Source: Parvularcula bermudensis HTCC2503
GTDB lineage: Bacteria; Pseudomonadota; Alphaproteobacteria; Caulobacterales; Parvularculaceae
Direction of reading: 5' to 3'
Assembly: GCF_000152825.2 (NCBI RefSeq)
Contig: NC_014414.1
Location: forward strand, 1,736,001-1,800,000
DNA length: 64,000 nt
Each line of letters begins with the position of its first letter. Positions within the stretch are counted from its first letter, which is position 1. The notes beneath the pieces are model-generated. The model made no database searches. It was given only the letters and a program-made list of their open reading frames with translations, and was not told the DNA's origin. The translations under genes and the position numbers were made by a program. Shown here piece by piece: positions 18,320 to 28,678 of this stretch.

Positions 18320-19012
18320 GTGTCCCAACCATCTCTTCCCTTCCCCGAAGCGCCGATCGTCCCGCCGTTTCATGAGGGAGCGGCGACAAAGGCGGCGCTC
18401 GCCTCGCTCAATGCCTGGTATGAGAGGGCGCTGAGAAGCGGGGCCGAAGGAGGCGGGCTTACCCTCGCCGTTCTGTGGGGGGGATACGGGGTTGGCAAAT
18501 CGCGTCTCGCCGCGGAATTCGGGCGGCGCGTGGGCGCAACCTTTTTGGCGGGGCCGACACTTTCGGGTCTGCCGCCGCGTTCGGCTCTTCCGCTTGTGGT
18601 CATCGACGATGCCGACCAAGCGTCGCTTGGGGCGCTATTTGCCTATGTCAACGCGGCGCTATCCCGCCCTCAGCCGACCTTGGTCATCGGTCGCTCGCGC
18701 CCTGGGCGTTGGGGCGGCGGCGAGGACGAAACCGGCGTGCAGGATTTACGCAGCCGGCTTATGGGGGGTACGGTGATCGAGCTTGATCCGCCTGAGCAGA
18801 CGGCGATCATCCAGGTCTTGGCCATCGCTCTTCGGGATGCCGGGCTGACCGTTCCTCCGGCGCTGATCGAAGAGACAGGGGGCCGCCTCTGTCGCCGGTT
18901 CGTTGCGCCGCTCACCATTGCCGCGACGGCCCGACGCTTGGCAGGTCCCGGAAAAACGCCAAGATCCTTGTTGGAGCAGGCATTGAAGAGTAACCCCGAA
19001 CAGTGCGGTTGA
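18320..19012 (+). CDS. hdaA: DnaA-like regulatory inactivation protein (HdaA family)
   Basis: A 230-residue AAA+ protein starting at GTG 18320 (SQPSLPFPEAP). The LPF segment near the N-terminus resembles the clamp-binding motif of Hda proteins (QxxLPL). Walker A reads LWGGYGVGKSRLAAEF near residue 53 and Walker B LPLVVIDDADQAS near 92. It lacks the C-terminal DNA-binding helix-turn-helix of DnaA. HdaA with the beta clamp stimulates ATP hydrolysis by DnaA and so limits re-initiation. The position between the DUF2066 gene and ppk is usual for alphaproteobacteria. Identity rests on length, motif and context together. Confidence 0.83.
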   Translation: MSQPSLPFPEAPIVPPFHEGAATKAALASLNAWYERALRSGAEGGGLTLAVLWGGYGVGKSRLAAEFGRRVGATFLAGPTLSGLPPRSALPLVVIDDADQASLGALFAYVNAALSRPQPTLVIGRSRPGRWGGGEDETGVQDLRSRLMGGTVIELDPPEQTAIIQVLAIALRDAGLTVPPALIEETGGRLCRRFVAPLTIAATARRLAGPGKTPRSLLEQALKSNPEQCG

Positions 19013-19030
19013 CCACGCAAGGAGGATCCG

Positions 19031-21256
19031 GTGGAGGCAAGCGAAGTATCTAGCGACGCCGTTGAGGGAGAGCGCTTCTCCCCCGATGATCATGTCGATC
19101 TAACAAGCCTCGATTTTCAGAATGCGGATCGCTTTATCAATCGTGAGCTGAGCTGGCTCGACTTTAACATGCGGGTTCTCGAAGAGGCGGAGAACACCGC
19201 CCACCCGATCCTGGAACGTCTGCGCTTTCTGTCGATCTCGGCCAGCAATCTCGACGAATTCTTTATGGTGCGGGTGGCGGGCCTGGTCGGTCAGGTGCGC
19301 GCCGGTGTCACCCAAAGATGCCAGGACGGACTGACCCCGAAAGAACAATTGCGGGCCGTAAGCGAGCGGTCGGCGGAATTGATGAGCCGCCAGCAGGCCT
19401 CCTGGCAAACCCTGCTCCCGCTTATGCGGGAAAGCGGCGTGGCGGTGCTGTCGGCCGATGAATTGACGCCCAGCGAGCATGAATGGTTGGAGCAGGAATT
19501 CCTGACCAATATCTTCCCCGTGCTCACCCCATTGGCGCTCGATCCAGCCCATCCATTCCCGTTCATCCCCAATCTCGGCTTCGTCTTGTGCTTTGAGGTG
19601 GAGGGGGCCCATGGCTACGAAGCGGGGGCGCAGTCAAACGTCAAGTTTCTGCCGGTTCCCAGTATGATCAAGCGGTTCATTCGCTTGCCGAAGGATCCGG
19701 ACCAGGATCTTCAGAACAAGGAGCAGGTCCGCTATATTTCCCTCGAGCGCACGATCCTGCAATTTCTTCACCATCTCTTCCCCGGCGGACAGATCACCGC
19801 CCAAGGGGCGTTCCGGGTGATCCGTGATTCCGATATCGAGGTCGAAGAGGAGGCCGAAGATCTGGTTGCGGTCTTCGAAACGATGCTGCAGCGTCGCCGG
19901 CGGGGTGAAGTGATCCGCCTCAAGATGGAAGCGGATATGCCCTTCCGTCTGCGAGAATTGATCATTGATCGATTGCGGGTTCACCCCAAGGACGTGGTCT
20001 TTGTAGAGGGGGTGATCGGCCTCGCCCAGACCTCGCAACTTATCGCCTCGGATCGCCCCGAATTGCTGTTCCCCCCGTTTGAGGCACGGTTTCCCGAACG
20101 GATTAGGGAGCATGGCGGCGATTGCTTTTCCGCGATTTCGGCAAAGGACATCCTTGTCCATCATCCCTATGAGGATTTTGACGTTGTCGTACAATTTCTG
20201 AAACAAGCGGCGAAGGATAAGCAGGTTCTCGCCATCAAGCAGACGCTATACCGGACTTCGTCGGACTCCCCGATCATCGCGGCATTGATGGAAGCGGCCG
20301 AGAACGGCAAAAATGTCACCGCTCTCGTCGAACTGAAAGCGCGTTTCGACGAAGAAGCGAATATTAAGTGGGCACGGGCGCTCGAACGGGCGGGGGTCAA
20401 TGTCGTCTACGGATTTGTCGACTATAAAACCCACGCCAAGCTGTCCTATGTGGTGCGCCGAGAGGGGGAGCAAACTCGCTCTTATTGCCATTTGGGGACG
20501 GGCAATTATCATCAGATTACGGCCAAAATATACACCGATCTTGCGCTCTTCACGACCGATCCGGCTATCGGTCGCGATGTGGCGAAGATCTTCAACTATG
20601 TGACGGGGTACGCCAAACCCGATGATTTCGAGGCTCTGTCGATTGCGCCTCTCAATCTGCGGGAAACGATCTACGCGCATATCGACCGGGAAATCGCCTT
20701 TGCCCGGTCGGGGAAACCGGCCGGTATTTGGGCGAAAATGAATTCCCTCGTCGATGGGAACTTGATCGACAAGCTTTACGAGGCAAGCCAAGCGGGCGTG
20801 GAGATCGACCTCGTCATCCGCGGCATATGCTGTCTACGGCCGGGTGTGCCGGGCTTTTCGGAGAATATTCGGGTCAAGAGTATCGTTGGGCGGTATCTGG
20901 AGCACAGCCGGATCGTGGCGTTCGGGAACGGCGAAGAATTGCCGTCCGACAAAGCGAAGGTCTTCATCTCTTCGGCGGACTGGATGCCGCGGAACCTCAA
21001 TCGTCGGGTCGAGGTTCTATGTCCTGTGACGAATGAAACGACGCATAATCAGGTGCTCGACCAGATTATGGTCGCAAATTTCAAGGACGAACAGCAAAGC
21101 TGGGAATTGAAAGCCGATGGACGATGGGTTCGAGGTGTTCCGGGCGCCGAGGACCCCTTCAATGTCCATGCCTATTTTATGACCAATCCCAGCCTGTCGG
21201 GAAGGGGGAGGGCGCTTCAAGAAGAAAAGCCCCGAACCCTGAATATTGACCATTGA
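19031..21256 (+). CDS. ppk1: Polyphosphate kinase 1
   Basis: Reversibly polymerises the gamma phosphate of ATP into polyphosphate at the inner membrane. The 741-residue product starts at GTG 19031 with AGGAGG six bases upstream. [20 protein letters not shown] marks the N-terminal domain; [15 protein letters not shown] follows. The catalytic C-domains hold [15 protein letters not shown] near residue 402, the histidine-bearing [14 protein letters not shown] near 462 and [11 protein letters not shown] near 483, and [14 protein letters not shown] near 645. Its stop overlaps the ppx start (TGATG), so synthesis and breakdown of polyphosphate are coupled. Confidence 0.97.
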   Translation: MEASEVSSDAVEGERFSPDDHVDLTSLDFQNADRFINRELSWLDFNMRVLEEAENTAHPILERLRFLSISASNLDEFFMVRVAGLVGQVRAGVTQRCQDGLTPKEQLRAVSERSAELMSRQQASWQTLLPLMRESGVAVLSADELTPSEHEWLEQEFLTNIFPVLTPLALDPAHPFPFIPNLGFVLCFEVEGAHGYEAGAQSNVKFLPVPSMIKRFIRLPKDPDQDLQNKEQVRYISLERTILQFLHHLFPGGQITAQGAFRVIRDSDIEVEEEAEDLVAVFETMLQRRRRGEVIRLKMEADMPFRLRELIIDRLRVHPKDVVFVEGVIGLAQTSQLIASDRPELLFPPFEARFPERIREHGGDCFSAISAKDILVHHPYEDFDVVVQFLKQAAKDKQVLAIKQTLYRTSSDSPIIAALMEAAENGKNVTALVELKARFDEEANIKWARALERAGVNVVYGFVDYKTHAKLSYVVRREGEQTRSYCHLGTGNYHQITAKIYTDLALFTTDPAIGRDVAKIFNYVTGYAKPDDFEALSIAPLNLRETIYAHIDREIAFARSGKPAGIWAKMNSLVDGNLIDKLYEASQAGVEIDLVIRGICCLRPGVPGFSENIRVKSIVGRYLEHSRIVAFGNGEELPSDKAKVFISSADWMPRNLNRRVEVLCPVTNETTHNQVLDQIMVANFKDEQQSWELKADGRWVRGVPGAEDPFNVHAYFMTNPSLSGRGRALQEEKPRTLNIDH

Positions 21257-22767
21257 TGCCGGATCACCAGATCGACAGTGATGTGCGACGGCGTGCGGTC
21301 GTCGATATCGGATCGAATTCAGTGCGCCTCGTTGTATATGAGGGGCCCCTGCGGTCACCGATCTCTATCTTCAACGAAAAGGTTCTTTGCGGTCTTGGCG
21401 AGCGCGAAGTTGGGTCTGGCAATCTGCGGGATGAGGCGATGTCGGAGGCGCTGTCCGTCTTGACGCGGTTTCGGAGCCTTCTCGAAGATTGGTCGTTGTC
21501 GGACTATGTGGTCTTTGCCACGGCGGCGGTGCGGGACGCCCCGAACGGTCCGGCTTTCCTGGCGGCGATCCGCGATATCGGTCTCAACCCCCGGCTGCTG
21601 ACTGGGGATGAGGAGGCGCTTTACGCCGCCCTCGGTATATTGTCCGGCGCGCCGCGCATCCTCGCTCTGCCCCATGGCGCGCTCGCGGGGGATATTGGCG
21701 GCGGCAGCCTCGAAATCAGTCATATCCATGCCGAGGCGCCCGATAAGGTCGGTAAGCGGATCTCCCTACCCCTTGGCGGGCTTCGGCTGGCGGGGCAGTG
21801 GGCGGGGGACCGTGCGGGGGCGGCGCGCTATATCGAGGCTCAATTGGGCGCCGTCAAATGGCTGCGAAAGAGTGAGGCGAGGGAGTTGCACATGGTCGGG
21901 GGGGCCTGGCGCGCCCTTGCCCGGGTGGCGCTGAACCGCCGTGGCCATCCATTGAAGACCTTGGACCGATTTGCCCTATCTGCGGCGGAAATGCGGTCCA
22001 TTTGCCATTTCGTGGCAAAGCAGAGCATCGAAAACCTCGAGGTTATGCCGGCCGTGCAACGGCGTCGCGCCCCCACTCTTCCCTTTGCGGCTTTGGTACT
22101 GGACAATGTGCTGACGATTACAGGCGTTGAACGGATTGAAACCTCGTCGAGCGGCGTGCGGGAGGGGATCTTGTTCTCCACCTTGGATGAAGCGACCCAT
22201 GAGGAGGATCCACTGCTCGAGCTTGCCCGCTATTTTGCGATCAGGTTCGGCGACGCCCAGGCCAGGGACGAGGAGGCGATGCTGACGCTTCTGCGGCAAA
22301 TCATGCCGGGTACGGAGCGGCGGGAGGAGCGCTGGCAGCGGGCGGTCATCGCGATGGCCAATCTGGGCCTTGTCTTTCAAGCGGATGCCCGACCGCAGCA
22401 ATCCGCGCAAACCGCTCTCACCCTGCCACTCCGGGGGATCGGTCATCCTGGGCGGGTCTATATCGCCGCCGCCATCGCGGCCCGTCATGGGGCGGGGGTG
22501 GATGATTTCGCGGCCTATCTTCCCGTCGATCTTCTCGATGCGGAACAGGCTGAGCGGGCGGAAATCACAGGCGCGGCGCTGAGATTGTTCCTTACCCTGG
22601 CCCCGGCGGATAGCCGCCTGTTAAGGGATATTCGCATCGAGGGGGACGGTAAGGCACTGCGTTTGATCGGCCCCGTGGCCGACCATTGGGGGCGCGGCCC
22701 CGAAAAGCGTTTGGTCCGCCTTGCCGATCTCTGCGGCGCCGAAGCCGATCTTCAGCTCACTAATTGA
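21256..22767 (+). CDS. ppx: Exopolyphosphatase / guanosine pentaphosphatase family
   Basis: Releases phosphate processively from polyphosphate ends. The 503-residue product begins [13 protein letters not shown], with the ASKHA phosphate-1 motif AVVDIGSNSVRLVVYEGP at residues 14-31, TAAVRDAPNG near 95, LTGDEEALYAALG near 117 and AGDIGGGSLEISH near 145. The later part continues into the HD-like C-terminal half seen in alphaproteobacterial Ppx proteins (ELARYFAIRFGDAQ). ATG 21256 overlaps the ppk stop; a TTG one codon earlier is less likely. It converges on rnd with only six bases between stops. Confidence 0.95.
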   Translation: MPDHQIDSDVRRRAVVDIGSNSVRLVVYEGPLRSPISIFNEKVLCGLGEREVGSGNLRDEAMSEALSVLTRFRSLLEDWSLSDYVVFATAAVRDAPNGPAFLAAIRDIGLNPRLLTGDEEALYAALGILSGAPRILALPHGALAGDIGGGSLEISHIHAEAPDKVGKRISLPLGGLRLAGQWAGDRAGAARYIEAQLGAVKWLRKSEARELHMVGGAWRALARVALNRRGHPLKTLDRFALSAAEMRSICHFVAKQSIENLEVMPAVQRRRAPTLPFAALVLDNVLTITGVERIETSSSGVREGILFSTLDEATHEEDPLLELARYFAIRFGDAQARDEEAMLTLLRQIMPGTERREERWQRAVIAMANLGLVFQADARPQQSAQTALTLPLRGIGHPGRVYIAAAIAARHGAGVDDFAAYLPVDLLDAEQAERAEITGAALRLFLTLAPADSRLLRDIRIEGDGKALRLIGPVADHWGRGPEKRLVRLADLCGAEADLQLTN

Positions 22768-22773
22768 CGCAGG

Positions 22774-23925
22774 TCATCCCTGGACGTCGATAAGCCTGAC
22801 GCTGCCCCGGTCGAGGGCGAGGGCGATCCGCCCGTGTTTCAGTTTGAGGGCCATCTCGCCGAAGACCTCTCGCCGCCACCCTGAGAGGGCGGGGACATCG
22901 GCTTCGTCATTGAGGGCGATGGCTTCAAGATCCGCTGCACTGGCCAAGAGCTTTGGCGCGACCCGATGCATCTCGCTCTGACGTTTGAGCAAGACCCGGA
23001 GCAATTCGAGGACATCGGCCGGGGCGGATCGGTCATCACGCTTTTGCGCGGGCGGGATCGCCCCTTCGTCCATCCGGTCGGCGGCCGCTAGCGCGTCAAA
23101 TAGCGCAGTGGCGGCGCGAGATCTTTCAAACCCCGACGGGATCGCGCGGAGGGCGGCCAGTTCTTGGGCATCTTTCGGTTTCGTTCGGACGATTTCCATC
23201 AGGCCGTCATCCTTCATGACCCGATTTCGCGGCGTGTCTCGCGCGATCGCTTCGCGCTCCCGCCATGCCGCCACCGCCTTTAGGAGGGCGCGATCACGTT
23301 GCTTCAGGTTTCGGACTTTGATGCGGCGCCATGCCTCGTCAGGGTCCGTATAATAAAGGGTCGGGTCATTGAGCTGGGTCATCTCCGCGTGGATCCACTC
23401 AAGGCGACCCTTCTCTTCGAGCTCCGTGATAAGCGCCTGATAGGCGTCGACGAGATGGGTAACGTCGCCGAGGGCGTAGGTCAGTTGCTTGTCCGACAGC
23501 GGCCGTTTCGCCCAATCGGTGAACCGTGATCCCTTATCCACTTGCGCACCGGTGACCTCACGGATCAGCGCTTCGTACCCCACCTGGTCCCCATGCCCAC
23601 AGGCCATGGCGGCGATCTGCGTATCGAAGAGGGGGGCCGGGACCTTTCCCATGAGCTTATAGAAAATCTCAAGATCCTGTCGCGCGGCATGGAAGACCTT
23701 GAGCACGGACGGATCGGCCAACAGCTCAAGGAAAGGGGCGAGGTCGAGGGCCGCCGCCAATGGATCGATAATCGCCGCTTCCTCGGTCGAAGCGACCTGA
23801 ATCAAGCACAGCTTTGGATAATAGGTCCGCTCCCGCATGAATTCGGTATCGACGGTGACGAAGTCATGCTTGGCGAGGCGACCGCACAGGGCGGTGAGGT
23901 CCTGGGTTTGTGTGACAATATGCAT
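22774..23925 (-). CDS. rnd: Ribonuclease D
   Basis: A 3'-5' exoribonuclease that trims tRNA and other stable RNA precursors. The 383-residue product starts MHIVTQTQDLTALCG. The DEDD exonuclease residues are in FVTVDTEFMRERTYYPKLCL (Asp and Glu of ExoI), FHAARQDLEIFYKL (ExoII Asp) and TYALGDVTHLVDAYQ (ExoIII, with its preceding Tyr). An HRDC domain follows at about residues 205-285 (RDRALLKAVAAWREREAIAR), ending with a second helical region. The longer frame to 24132 runs into the phoD-like gene and is rejected. Confidence 0.95.
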   Translation of the reverse strand: MHIVTQTQDLTALCGRLAKHDFVTVDTEFMRERTYYPKLCLIQVASTEEAAIIDPLAAALDLAPFLELLADPSVLKVFHAARQDLEIFYKLMGKVPAPLFDTQIAAMACGHGDQVGYEALIREVTGAQVDKGSRFTDWAKRPLSDKQLTYALGDVTHLVDAYQALITELEEKGRLEWIHAEMTQLNDPTLYYTDPDEAWRRIKVRNLKQRDRALLKAVAAWREREAIARDTPRNRVMKDDGLMEIVRTKPKDAQELAALRAIPSGFERSRAATALFDALAAADRMDEGAIPPAQKRDDRSAPADVLELLRVLLKRQSEMHRVAPKLLASAADLEAIALNDEADVPALSGWRREVFGEMALKLKHGRIALALDRGSVRLIDVQG

Positions 23926-23984
23926 GTCCGCCCTGTTAGCAGACGCGGAAACGGGGGGATAGCTGGCGCGCGGCGCGGCACGTC

Positions 23985-25643
23985 TTATGCCGGCGGCGCA
24001 CTCGGCTTCGGCAGAGAGGGCATGCGCGACCGGCGCAGGCGGGTCGCCCCGTCGTCGGTGTAATAGGCACGGGCCAGATACTCGCTGCCCCCGCTCGGTG
24101 CGCGTACATCTTCGACGAACCACCATTCGCATTGTGTCCGCTCATGGCTGACATCGACGAGGCAATATCCGCGTTCGGTCAGGTTCAGCCATTTCAGATG
24201 CGGCATGGCCGCGACCCCCAGCCGGTCGATCACGGTGGAGGTCTCGACGCCCGGGATCGAGGGCGAGGTGACCGATGAGGTCACAAACTCAACCGCAATC
24301 GATCCCTCGCCGGTGAACCGCTTGTAGGTATCGCTGTCATAGGGAGCGAGGGGAACATCAAAGGCCCAGGAACTATGGATATCCCCCGTCAGCACGGCGA
24401 GATTCTCAATGCCGCCGCTGACGATCGTATCAAGCAACCGTTCCTGGGAAGCGCCATAGCCATCCCACTGATCGGCGTTGAAGGCGATATCGGCCTTCTC
24501 GACATTCTCGCCGATCAATTTCGAGAACATGACCTGCTGCCCCAAAAAGCGCCAGCGCGTGCCGGAGAATTGCGAAGCGATGAGGCAATCGGTGAGCCAT
24601 TGTTCCTGCTCCGGGCCGAGCAGGCTGCGGGAGGGGTCGCCGATGTCAGGGCCGATGATGCCGACCTGCTCGTCGCGTCCGTAAAGACGGGTGTCGAGCA
24701 TCAAGAAATCCGCCAGATCACCGTACCGGGCGCTTCGCCAGATCCGTTGGGTATCGGGGCCGACGGCCTCCGCCTCATTGGTGATCGGCGAGGGGAGGGC
24801 GGTCTCCCGGATCGGTAACCATTCAAAATAGGCACGAACCCCAGCCGCCCGCCGGGTTGTCCAGTCCCCCTCGGTTTCGGGGGTATGGTTTTGGGCGCCG
24901 TCCCGCCAGGCATTGTTGGCGGTTTCGTGATCGTCCCACACGGTCATGAAAGGGTGCTGGCGGTGCGCTTCCTGCAAATCGGGGTCGGTTCGGTACAGCG
25001 CGTATCGTGCGCGATAATCGTCGAGGGTGACGATTTCCTTCTCGGGCAGCAGCGCCCGACCCTCGAGCTGGTTGTCGCCGAACTGCCCTGGTCCGTACTC
25101 GTATATATAGTCGCCGAGATGGAGAACGACGTCGAGATCGGCACGGTTGGCAATGGCGCGATAAACGTGAAAATATCCAGCGTTATAGTGGGAGCACGAG
25201 ACAAAGGCATATCGCAGGCGATGGGTCGCGGCGCCGGGGGCCGGGAACGTCTTTGTGCGTCCGATGGGGGAGGTATCGAATGTCCCCTCGATCCGGAAAT
25301 CGTAATAATAGGTTCGATCGGGCAGTAACCGCTCGACATCGACCTTGACCGTGAAGTCACGGTTGATCGTGGCGGCGGTGATGCCTTGGCCCACAATCTG
25401 GGTCATCAGAGGGTCTGTGGCCATTCGCCACCGGACCAGCAGATTGCCGCGATCCTCTTCGCGGGAACGAGGGGTCACCCGCGTCCAGATGATCACGCGG
25501 TCGTGGCGGGGATCGCCCGAGGCGACGCCGTGGCGAAATCGGGTGAACGGGCCGATGCCCGCAAGGGCCGGCGAGGAGAGCGCGGGGGCCAGCGCCGCAG
25601 CACCAAGCCCACCCAGAACGGTGCGACGATGAATCAATGGCAC
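23985..25643 (-). CDS. PhoD-type alkaline phosphatase/phosphodiesterase, Tat-exported
   Basis: A protein of about 552 residues. The N-terminus shows a twin-arginine signal, HRRTVLGGLGAAALAPALSS, cleaved near PALA, so it folds before export to the periplasm. PhoD-like features follow: an N-terminal beta domain (GVASGDPRHDRVIIWTRVTP), FVSCSHYNAGYFHVYRA, LHLGDYIYEYG, TVWDDHETANNAW, LDTRLYGRDEQ and VLTGDIHSSWAFDV. These supply the Asp, His and Asn ligands of the calcium/iron centre. GTG 25643 is chosen because it places the signal at the start; ATG 25682 is an alternative. PhoD enzymes release phosphate from phosphodiesters. No Pho box was identified. Confidence 0.92.
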   Translation of the reverse strand: MPLIHRRTVLGGLGAAALAPALSSPALAGIGPFTRFRHGVASGDPRHDRVIIWTRVTPRSREEDRGNLLVRWRMATDPLMTQIVGQGITAATINRDFTVKVDVERLLPDRTYYYDFRIEGTFDTSPIGRTKTFPAPGAATHRLRYAFVSCSHYNAGYFHVYRAIANRADLDVVLHLGDYIYEYGPGQFGDNQLEGRALLPEKEIVTLDDYRARYALYRTDPDLQEAHRQHPFMTVWDDHETANNAWRDGAQNHTPETEGDWTTRRAAGVRAYFEWLPIRETALPSPITNEAEAVGPDTQRIWRSARYGDLADFLMLDTRLYGRDEQVGIIGPDIGDPSRSLLGPEQEQWLTDCLIASQFSGTRWRFLGQQVMFSKLIGENVEKADIAFNADQWDGYGASQERLLDTIVSGGIENLAVLTGDIHSSWAFDVPLAPYDSDTYKRFTGEGSIAVEFVTSSVTSPSIPGVETSTVIDRLGVAAMPHLKWLNLTERGYCLVDVSHERTQCEWWFVEDVRAPSGGSEYLARAYYTDDGATRLRRSRMPSLPKPSAPPA

Positions 25644-25790
25644 GACACTAGTCTCTCCCTCAGCCCAATCGGGGTCTACCATGCCGGAGCCCGCTCGCAA
25701 GCCATCATCGGTCCTCCCTTGGCGTAGAGAGGCGCTTTGGCGTTCCGCCCGGCGCGCGCTACATGAGGATAGGTCAACAAGGACAAGATC

Positions 25791-26618
25791 ATGACCGCAG
25801 ATGAGCACAATGGGACGCCCCGGGCGCTGACCCCAGCCCCCTCCTATGACCTGACAGGGAAGGTCTGTTTCATGGCGGGCGGTACCTCCGGCATCAATCA
25901 GCGGATCGCCGAGCGATTTGCGACGGCCGGGGCCAAGGTCTTTGTCATGTCCCGTAAGCCGGAAAAGGTTGAGGCGACGGTGGCCCTGTTACGCGAAGCG
26001 GGGGCCGAGTCCGATGGACAGGCGGCCGATGTGCGGGACTATCAGGCGATTGAGGCCGCGGTCGAAGCCTGTGCCGACCGGTGGGGCCCCTTGGATATGG
26101 TGCTTGCGGGCCAGGCGGGCAATTTCCCCGCCGGGGCCGCCCAGATGTCGGCGAATGCCTTTAAGTCGGTGATCGACATTGACCTCTTGGGGACGTTCAA
26201 TGTGTTTCGGGCGGCCATCCACCGATGTCGTCGACCCGGGGCGGTCTTTCTCACCATCTCGGCACCGCAGGCGACCCGCCCCTATCCCTATCAATCCCAT
26301 GTCTGTGCGGCAAAGGCCGGTGTGAACATGCTGGTCAAATGTTTGGCGATGGAATGGGGGCCCGTCGGGGTGCGGGTCAATGGGATCTCGCCGGGGCCGA
26401 TCGACGGCACCGAGGGCATGGATCGTCTCGCCCCCAACGAAAAAATGCGGGAGACCTATCGCAAGCAATTGGCCCTCAGAACATTTGGCGATCGCGATGA
26501 TATTGCGGATGCGGCCCTGTGGCTTTGTTCGGGGGGCGCCGACTATGTCACGGGGACAATTCTTGAGGTCGAAGGAGGCACAACCCTTGGTGACGCCTCG
26601 TCGGTGTTGACCTTTTGA
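25791..26618 (+). CDS. Short-chain dehydrogenase, 2,4-dienoyl-CoA reductase-like
   Basis: A 275-residue SDR. The cofactor motif is AGGTSGINQRIAERFATAG (residues 29-47), with Asn where most SDRs have Gly. The usual catalytic Tyr of YxxxK is absent: the region reads YQSHVCAAKAGVNMLVK, with His aligned to Tyr and Lys retained. This His-x3-Lys arrangement and the downstream SPGPIDGTEGMDRL match the DECR2-type 2,4-dienoyl-CoA reductases used for breakdown of unsaturated fatty acids. The start ATG lies 148 bases from the divergent phosphatase gene. Function is inferred from the family; NADPH dependence is expected. Confidence 0.85.
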   Translation: MTADEHNGTPRALTPAPSYDLTGKVCFMAGGTSGINQRIAERFATAGAKVFVMSRKPEKVEATVALLREAGAESDGQAADVRDYQAIEAAVEACADRWGPLDMVLAGQAGNFPAGAAQMSANAFKSVIDIDLLGTFNVFRAAIHRCRRPGAVFLTISAPQATRPYPYQSHVCAAKAGVNMLVKCLAMEWGPVGVRVNGISPGPIDGTEGMDRLAPNEKMRETYRKQLALRTFGDRDDIADAALWLCSGGADYVTGTILEVEGGTTLGDASSVLTF

Positions 26619-26756
26619 CACCATCCGTCGCTCGCCCGCGCCCCGCCGACCTCTTATATCCTGCGCGAAGGCGTTGCTGCACTTTCGACCTATGCTAGCA
26701 GCGCGCAACAGGGCTCCCCGGGTTGCGCCGCCCTGCCTGCCGAAGAAAGGACCGAT

Positions 26757-28178
26757 ATGACGATCCCCGTTCTGATGCCTGCTCTGTCTCCCACCATGGA
26801 GGAGGGGACCCTGGCCAAATGGTTGAAGAACGAAGGGGATCAGGTGTCCGCCGGTGACGTTATCGCCGAAATCGAAACCGACAAGGCGACGATGGAGGTT
26901 GAGGCCGTCGACGAGGGGGTCCTCGGCAAGATCTTGGTGGAGGCGGGGACCGAAGGGGTCAAAGTCAACGCCCCTATCGCCGTTCTCCTCGAAGACGGGG
27001 AAGATAAAAGCGATATTGACGAGGCGGACCTTTCCGCTCCCGCGGCGGCCGACGCGGCGCCAAAGAAGGGTGACACTGACAAACCCAAGACATCGGAAAT
27101 CGATCAGGACACAAAGAAAAAAGCGCTGCCCGACAAGCCCTCCCGCGCCTCGGCGCAAGCGGCGGCGCCCGAGATCCCGGACGACACGCCGATGGTCGAG
27201 ACCACGGTTCGCGATGCGTTGCGCGACGCGATGGCCGAGGAGATGCGGCGGGACGAGCAGGTCTTTGTCATGGGAGAGGAGGTTGCGGAATATCAGGGGG
27301 CCTATAAAGTCACTCGGGAGTTGCTCCAGGAATTCGGGGATCGACGAGTCGTCGATACACCGATTACGGAGTATGGCTTCGCCGGGCTCGGTGTCGGTGC
27401 CGCCTTCGCCGGGCTGCGACCGATCGTCGAGTTCATGACCTTCAACTTCGCCATGCAGGCGATCGACCATATCATCAACTCGGCCGCCAAGACCCGCTAC
27501 ATGTCCGGGGGACAAATGGCCTGTCCGATTGTGTTTCGGGGGCCAAATGCGGCGGCCTCGCGCGTGGCGGCTCAACACAGCCAGGACTATGCGCCCTGGT
27601 ACGGCCATGTTCCCGGATTGATCGTCATCTCGCCCTATTCGGCGATGGACGCCAAAGGGCTCTTGAAGGCTGCGATCCGAAATCCCAATCCCGTGGTCTT
27701 TCTCGAGCATGAATTGCTTTACGGCGAGAAGGGGGACGTGCCTGAGGCGGAGGATTTTGTCCTGCCCATCGGGAAGGCGAAAATTGCTCGGCAGGGGAAG
27801 GATGTGACCATCGTCTCTTATTCCCGCGGTGTGATGTTCGCCCTTCAGGCCGCCGACCAACTGGCGCAGGAAGGGATTGAGGCCGAAGTCGTCGATCTCC
27901 GCACCATCAGGCCGATGGATGTCGAAACGGTCGCCGACAGTGTGCGAAAAACAAATCGCCTCGTCACCGTCGAGGAGAGCTGGGGGCCGATGGGGATCGG
28001 CGCCGAAATTGGATGGCAAGTCACCCGTGCCGCCTTCGATTATCTCGACGCCCCCCCCGAGCGGGTGACGCAGGAGGATGTCCCGCTTCCCTATGCGGCA
28101 AATCTTGAGAAGCTGAGCTTGCCCAACGCCGAGAAAGTGGTGGCCGCGGCAAAACGCGTTCTCTATCTGGACGATTAA
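26757..28178 (+). CDS. pdhB: Pyruvate dehydrogenase E1 component, beta subunit with N-terminal lipoyl domain
   Basis: The beta subunit of the E1 decarboxylase of the pyruvate dehydrogenase complex. Residues 1-80 form a lipoyl domain with the modified lysine in [13 protein letters not shown] (Lys near 43), followed by a charged Ala/Pro linker to about 150. The transketolase-like beta domain starts at [20 protein letters not shown], with [36 protein letters not shown] and a C-terminal ligand domain. A lipoylated PdhB is typical of alphaproteobacteria. The gene is followed by two DUF805 genes before pdhC, and pdhA is not adjacent. Confidence 0.97.
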   Translation: MTIPVLMPALSPTMEEGTLAKWLKNEGDQVSAGDVIAEIETDKATMEVEAVDEGVLGKILVEAGTEGVKVNAPIAVLLEDGEDKSDIDEADLSAPAAADAAPKKGDTDKPKTSEIDQDTKKKALPDKPSRASAQAAAPEIPDDTPMVETTVRDALRDAMAEEMRRDEQVFVMGEEVAEYQGAYKVTRELLQEFGDRRVVDTPITEYGFAGLGVGAAFAGLRPIVEFMTFNFAMQAIDHIINSAAKTRYMSGGQMACPIVFRGPNAAASRVAAQHSQDYAPWYGHVPGLIVISPYSAMDAKGLLKAAIRNPNPVVFLEHELLYGEKGDVPEAEDFVLPIGKAKIARQGKDVTIVSYSRGVMFALQAADQLAQEGIEAEVVDLRTIRPMDVETVADSVRKTNRLVTVEESWGPMGIGAEIGWQVTRAAFDYLDAPPERVTQEDVPLPYAANLEKLSLPNAEKVVAAAKRVLYLDD

Positions 28179-28192
28179 GGGCCGTTTGCGGA

Positions 28193-28678
28193 ATGTTCGA
28201 TTTCCTCTTCAATCTCGAAGGCCGAATCTCTCGCAAGGGGTATTTGCTGGGATATCTGCTCCCCTACTTCTTGGTGCCTCTCGTCAGCGCTTCGCTTCCC
28301 TTCGGCTCCCTCGCCGGGTTTTTGTATCTGTGGCCATCCTTTGTCGCGGTGCCGATCAAACGGTTTCACGATATGGGGGTGTCGGGATGGTATCAGATGG
28401 GCGTCATCGTCCTTTTGTTCCTGGCGGGGCTTGTCTCTTTTCAAGGGGTGGTGGATCGCCTGCCGCAGAATGACTTTGACGCGATGTGGGAGATGCTGAA
28501 CGATCCGGCGGTTGTGAGCCGACTGATGGAGGAGGCCCCCCGGTTCGCCCTCGGACAAGGCCTGCTCTATCTCGTTCTGATCGCGCAGTTTTTCCTGTTT
28601 GCCCTGAAGCCCGGGGATCGCGGACGGAACCGCTATGGCAATGATCCCTTGAACGATGGAAGGGGATTTGCCGATTGA
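28193..28678 (+). CDS. DUF805 family inner-membrane protein
   Basis: A 161-residue membrane protein that opens FDFLFNLEGRISRKGYLLGY, the DUF805 entry motif, and continues with PSFVAVPIKRFHDMGVSGW, the family's conserved arginine-histidine-aspartate motif between helices. Four hydrophobic segments are visible, the last followed by LKPGDRGRNRYGNDPL, also typical of DUF805. The family has no established function. It starts 14 bases after pdhB and its stop overlaps the TTG start of a second DUF805 gene, so it is very probably in the pdh transcript. Confidence 0.88.
   Translation: MFDFLFNLEGRISRKGYLLGYLLPYFLVPLVSASLPFGSLAGFLYLWPSFVAVPIKRFHDMGVSGWYQMGVIVLLFLAGLVSFQGVVDRLPQNDFDAMWEMLNDPAVVSRLMEEAPRFALGQGLLYLVLIAQFFLFALKPGDRGRNRYGNDPLNDGRGFAD

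Noticed and set aside
25989-28019. A 676-codon open frame antisense to the SDR and pdhB genes
   Set aside because: It spans two well-supported genes and their intergenic region; a GC-rich shadow with no domain features.
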